Part shown: one piece after another, positions 59,872 through 64,000 of the stretch
Position numbering within the stretch: position 1 is the first letter of the stretch
Layout: every line of letters starts with the position of its first letter
Assembly (NCBI RefSeq): GCF_000292345.1
Contig: NZ_ALOU01000058.1
Coordinates: forward strand, 1-64,000
Reading direction: 5' to 3'
DNA from: Cupriavidus sp. BIS7
Lineage (GTDB): Bacteria; Pseudomonadota; Gammaproteobacteria; Burkholderiales; Burkholderiaceae
Length of the DNA: 64,000 nt
Program-made: the position numbers and the translations under genes
The notes under the pieces: generated by a model
Databases searched by the model: none
What the model was told of the DNA's origin: nothing
What the model saw: only the letters and a program-made list of their open reading frames with translations

Positions 59872-60261
59872 ATGCGCAGGACGTTCGATCTTCCCTTCAA
59901 TTCCTTCTCTGGCATTTCCCTGAGTCGTTGCATGCGAGCCGTGCGTCTGGCTGGCGTGGCCGCCGGGCTGTCGTTGTCGGTGCTTGCCATGAATCCAGCC
60001 TATGCAGACGTCGATGTGAATAGTGCCGATGAAACGGCGCTGGCCACCATCAAGGGCATTGGGCCGGCCACTGCCAGGCGCATAGCCGAGGAACGCGACC
60101 GAAACGGGGCGTTCAAGGACGGCAACGACCTGGCGGACCGCGTGGCAGGCGTTGGCCCCAAATCGGTGGCCAACCTTCAGGCTGCAGGGCTGACCTTCGG
60201 CAAGGCCGCGCCCGCGCGCAAGGACGCGAAGCCGGCGCCCAAGGCTGCGGCTTCGCGCTGA
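59872..60261 (+). CDS. comEA: ComEA-like helix-hairpin-helix DNA-binding protein
   Basis: 129-aa exported protein. The N-terminus has a hydrophobic helix (GVAAGLSLSVLAMNPAYADV), probably a Sec signal cleaved after YAD. Residues about 45-105 form two HhH motifs: VNSADETALATIKGIGPATARRIAEER and GNDLADRVAGVGPKSVANL. The C-terminus is basic (KAAPARKDAKPAPKAAA). ComEA proteins bind incoming DNA in the periplasm during natural transformation, together with type IV pili; a pilA gene is present in this window. A shorter start is possible at the second ATG. No comEC is adjacent. Confidence 0.85.
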   Translation: MRRTFDLPFNSFSGISLSRCMRAVRLAGVAAGLSLSVLAMNPAYADVDVNSADETALATIKGIGPATARRIAEERDRNGAFKDGNDLADRVAGVGPKSVANLQAAGLTFGKAAPARKDAKPAPKAAASR

Positions 60262-60276
60262 CGGCTGCCGCCGCAT

Positions 60277-60296
60277 CCCGGGTCAACAGACCCGGG
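60277..60296 (+). terminator. Hairpin after the ComEA-like gene
   Basis: Perfect 8-bp stem CCCGGGTC-aaca-GACCCGGG, but no T-run follows; may act with Rho or only stabilise the 3' end. Confidence 0.5.
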
Positions 60297-60488
60297 CTGG
60301 TATGCGTTGTGCTTGCGGCACGACGTGTCGTTTGCAGGGCCCGGGGTGCGGGGTATCATGCGCAACGCCGCTGCCAACGGTGGCGGTTGATGGCTGTTGC
60401 ATCGCGTCGCACGACAATTTCATCGAACAAGACAGACCAAAAGGCGCGCCTGGTACAAGCTGGGCCGCTCTGAAAGGGAGAGAACAAT

Positions 60489-61814
60489 ATGGCGAATGGC
60501 CCGGAAAACGCGGGGGATGCGGGGTTCCTGCCGAAGTGGCGGCTCAAGACCGAGGGCGTGATCGCCCCTGACGAGCGCCTGCCGGCCGGGCAAACGCTGC
60601 TGGCCGGTGTCCAGCACGTGGTGGCGATGTTCGGCTCAACCGCCATCGCGCCGATCCTGATGGGTTTCCATCCCAATATCGCCATTCTTTTCTCGGGCAT
60701 CGGCACGCTGCTTTTCTTCCTGTGCGTGCGCGGGCGCGTGCCGAGCTATCTCGGATCGAGCTTTGCGTTCATCGCCGTGGTCATCGCCGCCACGGGCTAT
60801 TCGGGCAGCGGTCCCAATCCCAATATTCCGCTGGCGCTCGGCGGCATCATCGCGGCCGGTGCGGTATATACGGTGATCGGCCTGATCGTGCAGGCCGTCG
60901 GCTACGCGTGGGTGGAAAAGCTGATGCCCCCGGTGGTCACCGGTGCGATCGTCGCGGCCATCGGCCTGAACCTGGCGCCGGTGGCGGTCAAGGCTGTCAG
61001 CGGCGCGCCGCTCGATACCTGGGTTGGCCTGCTGACCGTGCTGGCCGTAGGCCTGATCGCGGTGCGCGCGCCGGGCATGCTGGGGCGTCTGCCCGTGCTG
61101 CTGGGCGGCCTGGCCGGTTACCTGGCCTACTTCGTTGCCACCAATCTGATGGGACTGGGCAAGGCCATCGATTTTTCCGGCGTGGTGGCGGCAAGCTGGT
61201 TCGGCATGCCCGAGTTCACGGCGCCTGTTTTCCAGGCCAACGCGATGCTGCTGATAGCGCCTGTCGCCATCGTCCTTGTGGCCGAGAACCTGGGCCATAT
61301 CAAGGCCATCGGCGTCATGACGGGCCGCAACCTGGACCCGTACATCGGTCGTGCGTTCATCGGTGACGGCGTGGCGACGATGCTCTCCGCGGCTGGTGGC
61401 GGCACCGGCGTGACCACTTATGCCGAAAACATGGGCGTGATGGCCGTTACCAGGATCTATTCGACGCTGATCTTCGTGGTGGCGGCCGCGGTGGCCATCC
61501 TGCTCGGCTTTTCGCCGAAGTTTGGCGCGCTGATCCTGACAATCCCGGGGCCGGTGATCGGTGGCCTGACCATCGTCGTGTTCGGCCTGATCTCGGCCAC
61601 GGCAGGCCGCATCTGGGTGCAGAACCACGTTGACTTCTCGAGTTCGCGCAACCTGATTACCGTGGGCGCCACGCTGACCGTGGCGGCCGGTGACCTGACG
61701 CTGAAGCTGGGCGGCATGACGCTGGGCGGCATCGGCACCGCCACGTTCGGCGCAATCCTGCTGTATCACCTGCTTGGCAACGGTCGGGAGCAGGAGCAGG
61801 GCCTGACCCACTGA
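60489..61814 (+). CDS. uraA: Uracil permease, NCS2/NAT family
   Basis: Inner-membrane uracil/proton symporter, 441 aa, about 14 helices. LFFLCVRGRVPSYLGSSFAF matches UraA closely. Substrate/proton residues are present: Glu and His in AENLGHIKAIG (E241/H245 of E. coli) and Glu in TYAENMGV (E290). A strong GGGAGA ribosome site stands seven bases before the ATG. It lies between the ComEA-like gene and cysM without other pyrimidine genes. Confidence 0.92.
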   Translation: MANGPENAGDAGFLPKWRLKTEGVIAPDERLPAGQTLLAGVQHVVAMFGSTAIAPILMGFHPNIAILFSGIGTLLFFLCVRGRVPSYLGSSFAFIAVVIAATGYSGSGPNPNIPLALGGIIAAGAVYTVIGLIVQAVGYAWVEKLMPPVVTGAIVAAIGLNLAPVAVKAVSGAPLDTWVGLLTVLAVGLIAVRAPGMLGRLPVLLGGLAGYLAYFVATNLMGLGKAIDFSGVVAASWFGMPEFTAPVFQANAMLLIAPVAIVLVAENLGHIKAIGVMTGRNLDPYIGRAFIGDGVATMLSAAGGGTGVTTYAENMGVMAVTRIYSTLIFVVAAAVAILLGFSPKFGALILTIPGPVIGGLTIVVFGLISATAGRIWVQNHVDFSSSRNLITVGATLTVAAGDLTLKLGGMTLGGIGTATFGAILLYHLLGNGREQEQGLTH

Positions 61815-61887
61815 TCGGGCAAGCCGGGTCCAGGTTGCAGGGCCATCGGGAATGGCCCGGCCGCCGGTGCGGGAAAGGAGGGTGCAT

Positions 61888-61893
61888 TACAAT
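61888..61893 (+). promoter_or_regulatory. TACAAT -10-like box before cysM
   Basis: TACAAT 33 bases before the cysM ATG, with no clear -35. Confidence 0.4.
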
Positions 61894-61925
61894 GGCCTGC
61901 GAAAAACCGACCATTCCGTACCCCC

Positions 61926-62828
61926 ATGGCTTACAAAACGATTGAAGACACCATCGGCAAGACGCCGCTGGTCAGACTCCAGCGCATTCCCGGTGCCGCG
62001 ATCGAGGCACGCGGTAATGTGATTCTGGGCAAACTGGAAGGCAACAATCCCGCCGGCTCGGTCAAGGACCGCCCGGCGCTGTCGATGATCCGGCATGCCG
62101 AGGCACGTGGCCGGATCAAGCCTGGCGATACGCTGATCGAAGCCACCTCGGGCAATACCGGCATCGCGCTGGCCATGGCCGCAGCCATTCGCGGCTATCG
62201 CATGGTCCTGATCATGCCGGAGGACCTGAGCCTGGAGCGCCGTCAGAGCATGGCGGCATACGGTGCCGAGATCATCCTGACGCCGGTCAAGGGCGGCATG
62301 GAATACGCGCGGGACCTGGCGGACGCCATGGAGCGCGAAGGCAAGGGCGTGATCCTCGACCAGTTCGCCAACCCGGACAACCCGCTGGCGCACTACGAAA
62401 CGACCGGCCCGGAAATCTGGCAGGATACGGAGGGCCGCGTGACCCACTTCGTTTCGGCGATGGGTACCACCGGTACGATCACGGGCGTGTCGCGCTACCT
62501 GAAGGAGCAGAACCGGGAGATCCAGATCGTTGGCGCGCAACCGGCGGAGGGCTCGCGCATTCCAGGCATCCGCAAATGGCCGGAAGCATATCTGCCGAAA
62601 ATCTACGATCCGAAGTTCATCGATCGCCAGGAGCCGGTGACGCAGGCCGACGCTGAGCATATGGCACGCCGCATGGCCCGCGAGGAAGGCATCTTCTGCG
62701 GAATCTCGGCGGCCGGCGCATTGTGCGTGGCACTGAGGATCGCCGAAGAGGTCGAGAACGCGACGATCGTGTTCGTCGTGTGCGACCGAGGCGATCGCTA
62801 TCTGTCGACGGGCGTGTTCCCGGCCTGA
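61926..62828 (+). CDS. cysM: Cysteine synthase B (O-acetylserine sulfhydrylase)
   Basis: PLP enzyme making cysteine from O-acetylserine, CysM type able to use thiosulfate. 300 aa. The PLP lysine is in NNPAGSVKDRPAL (about 36-48), EATSGNTGIALAMA binds the cofactor phosphate, and GTTGTITGVSRYL follows. The Asn-Arg loop of CysM-type enzymes (LEGNNPAGSVKDRP) separates it from CysK (LEGFNPTSSVKDR). Family length is 303. Confidence 0.94.
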   Translation: MAYKTIEDTIGKTPLVRLQRIPGAAIEARGNVILGKLEGNNPAGSVKDRPALSMIRHAEARGRIKPGDTLIEATSGNTGIALAMAAAIRGYRMVLIMPEDLSLERRQSMAAYGAEIILTPVKGGMEYARDLADAMEREGKGVILDQFANPDNPLAHYETTGPEIWQDTEGRVTHFVSAMGTTGTITGVSRYLKEQNREIQIVGAQPAEGSRIPGIRKWPEAYLPKIYDPKFIDRQEPVTQADAEHMARRMAREEGIFCGISAAGALCVALRIAEEVENATIVFVVCDRGDRYLSTGVFPA

Positions 62829-62852
62829 TCAGTCGAGCGACACTCTTGGTTT

Positions 62853-62885
62853 TCTCCCCTCTCCCACTTGCGGGAGAGGGGAGAA
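62853..62885. repeat. GC-rich palindromic repeat between cysM and mltB
   Basis: TCTCCCCTCTCCCACTTGC followed by GGGAGAGGGGAGA; same core as the copies near 0.1, 8.9 and 29 kb. It lies between two convergent genes and may act as their transcript end. Confidence 0.8.
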
Positions 62886-62893
62886 AATCTTCG

Positions 62894-64000
62894 TCAGCCC
62901 ATCGCCGCCTTCACCGCCTCCCCAAGCTGATACACGGCCAGCGCGTAGAAGAAGCTGCGGTTGTAGCGCGTCAGCACATAGAAATTGCGCAGGCCGATCA
63001 TGTATTCGGTCGGCTGGTCTGGCGTGGGCAGATCAACGATCAGCACGCCGGTTTCGCCTTCGCGGGCCACGTCGATCGGCTCATCCACACGCAGTCCGGC
63101 ACGCGTGAGCTGGTTCAGCGTGCGCGTCGGCCACGGTTCGCCGTCTGCCGCGGCTGCCGCCACGCCGCGGCTGCCGTCGTCATTGGCGATGTTCCAGACC
63201 ACGGGGCGCCCTTGTTCCCAGCCGTGCAGTTGCAGGAAACGTCCCACGCTGCCGATGGCGTCGGTTGCACTGTTGCGCAGGTCGATATGCCCGTCGCCGT
63301 CATAGTCGATTGCATACTCGCGCAGGCTCGTCGGCATGAATTGCGGAATGCCGATTGCGCCGGCATAGGACCCAAGCACCGAAAACACGTCGGTCTTGGT
63401 ATCGCGGCACCAGATCAGGTAGTCGGCCAGCTGATCGCGAAACAGTTTGGTGCGCGCCTCGCGGTTAGGCGTGTCGGGGTAGTCGAAGGCCAGCGTCGAA
63501 AGCGAATCGAGCACACGGAAATTGCCCATGTCGCGCCCGTAGATCGTTTCCACGCCAATGATGCCGACGATGACCGACGCCGGCACGCCGAACTCGGCTT
63601 CGGCACGGCGCAGCGTGTCGCGATTCTGCTGCCAGAAGCGTACGCCCGCGTTGATGCGGATCGGCTCGATGAAGCGCGACCGATAGGCGCGCCAACTCTT
63701 CTTGCCAGGTGTAGTCGGCGGCATGATCAGGCGCGACACCGTTGCCGAATAGACTGCCTGGCCGAACCATGACTCGAGCACATCGCGCTGGAAGCCGTGG
63801 CGGGCCACCATGTCGTCGATGAATGCGCGGGTTTGCGGGTGATTCTGATAGCGGCCCGGTTCGATTTCTTCTTCCCGGACGCTCACGCGGCGTTTGCCTG
63901 CGGCCAGAAGTTGCGGAGAAATGCCGCACAGGCCCAATGCGGCAGCGGTGAGTGCGGCGCCGATCAGCGGGCGGCGCAGGGTGCGCTGTTGGTCGGTCAT
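62894..64000 (-). CDS. mltB: Membrane-bound lytic murein transglycosylase B
   Basis: Cleaves peptidoglycan glycan strands with formation of 1,6-anhydromuramic acid; 368 aa. An N-terminal signal (RPLIGAALTAAALGLCGISPQLLAAG) has Cys at residue 25 but not a clear lipobox, so it may be a soluble periplasmic or twin-Arg-free form. The catalytic Glu is in GVETIYGRDMG (about 147-157), with GAIGIPQFMPTSL and YDGDGHIDL following, as in the SltB/MltB family. The ATG is the last codon of the window on this strand; upstream sequence is cut, so a longer N-terminus cannot be excluded. Confidence 0.9.
   Translation of the reverse strand: MTDQQRTLRRPLIGAALTAAALGLCGISPQLLAAGKRRVSVREEEIEPGRYQNHPQTRAFIDDMVARHGFQRDVLESWFGQAVYSATVSRLIMPPTTPGKKSWRAYRSRFIEPIRINAGVRFWQQNRDTLRRAEAEFGVPASVIVGIIGVETIYGRDMGNFRVLDSLSTLAFDYPDTPNREARTKLFRDQLADYLIWCRDTKTDVFSVLGSYAGAIGIPQFMPTSLREYAIDYDGDGHIDLRNSATDAIGSVGRFLQLHGWEQGRPVVWNIANDDGSRGVAAAAADGEPWPTRTLNQLTRAGLRVDEPIDVAREGETGVLIVDLPTPDQPTEYMIGLRNFYVLTRYNRSFFYALAVYQLGEAVKAAMG

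Overview
The window is a contiguous piece of a GC-rich betaproteobacterial chromosome, most probably a Cupriavidus/Ralstonia-type Burkholderiaceae. This is inferred from gene order (trxB-ftsK-lolA, rarA-serS-tRNA-Ser, ompA-ubiG-gph next to gyrA, DUF2059-serC-pheA-hisC-tyrA-aroA, cmk-rpsA-ihfB-lapA-lapB-ugd-hldE-hldD), the tmRNA tag ANDERYALAA, and a tandem pair of cyanophycin synthetases. No phage, insertion sequence, CRISPR array or origin was seen. Nearly all of it is core chromosome with short accessory insertions.

Layout. 0.3-4.2 kb: a minus-strand catabolic operon (aldehyde dehydrogenase, 79-aa membrane protein, short-chain dehydrogenase, MFS carrier). 4.3-8.9 kb: ppa, a GNAT-like protein, NAD synthetase and PII protein GlnB. 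9.1-15.2 kb: TRIC-type channel, Smr protein, trxB, ftsK, lolA and a small lipoprotein. 15.2-19.7 kb: an accessory block that opens with a 114-bp inverted-repeat element, followed by two uncharacterised genes and a complete polar amino-acid ABC importer. 19.8-23.9 kb: rarA, serS, tRNA-Ser(CGA) and a type IV pilin with a near-perfect sigma-54 promoter. 23.9-28.8 kb: a CorC-like protein, a LysR regulator, a DadA-like dehydrogenase and an orphan glutamate/aspartate-binding protein. 29.1-37.5 kb: the cyanophycin locus, with two different cyanophycin synthetases divergent from an ABC-exporter-like protein carrying a zinc ribbon and from a DUF1854 protein. 37.6-44.4 kb: two uncharacterised genes, tmRNA, gph-ubiG-ompA and gyrA. 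44.5-54.4 kb: serine and aromatic amino-acid synthesis, a DUF2061 gene beside a 17/19 Fur box, cmk, rpsA and ihfB. 54.6-64 kb: lapA/lapB, UDP-glucuronate and heptose synthesis, a ComEA-like protein, uracil permease, cysM and mltB.

How the genes work together. The serC-aroA run supplies serine, phenylalanine, tyrosine and chorismate precursors. The lapA-hldD run builds and controls LPS. ftsK, lolA, ompA and mltB serve division and envelope. GlnB, the two amino-acid uptake systems, DadA and the cyanophycin genes together suggest flexible handling and storage of nitrogen as arginine/aspartate polymer. The most unusual parts are the cyanophycin locus with its accessory membrane protein, the Fur box between DUF2061 and cmk, the 114-bp inverted-repeat element, about ten copies of a GC-rich palindromic repeat, and several strong dyads in regulatory regions.
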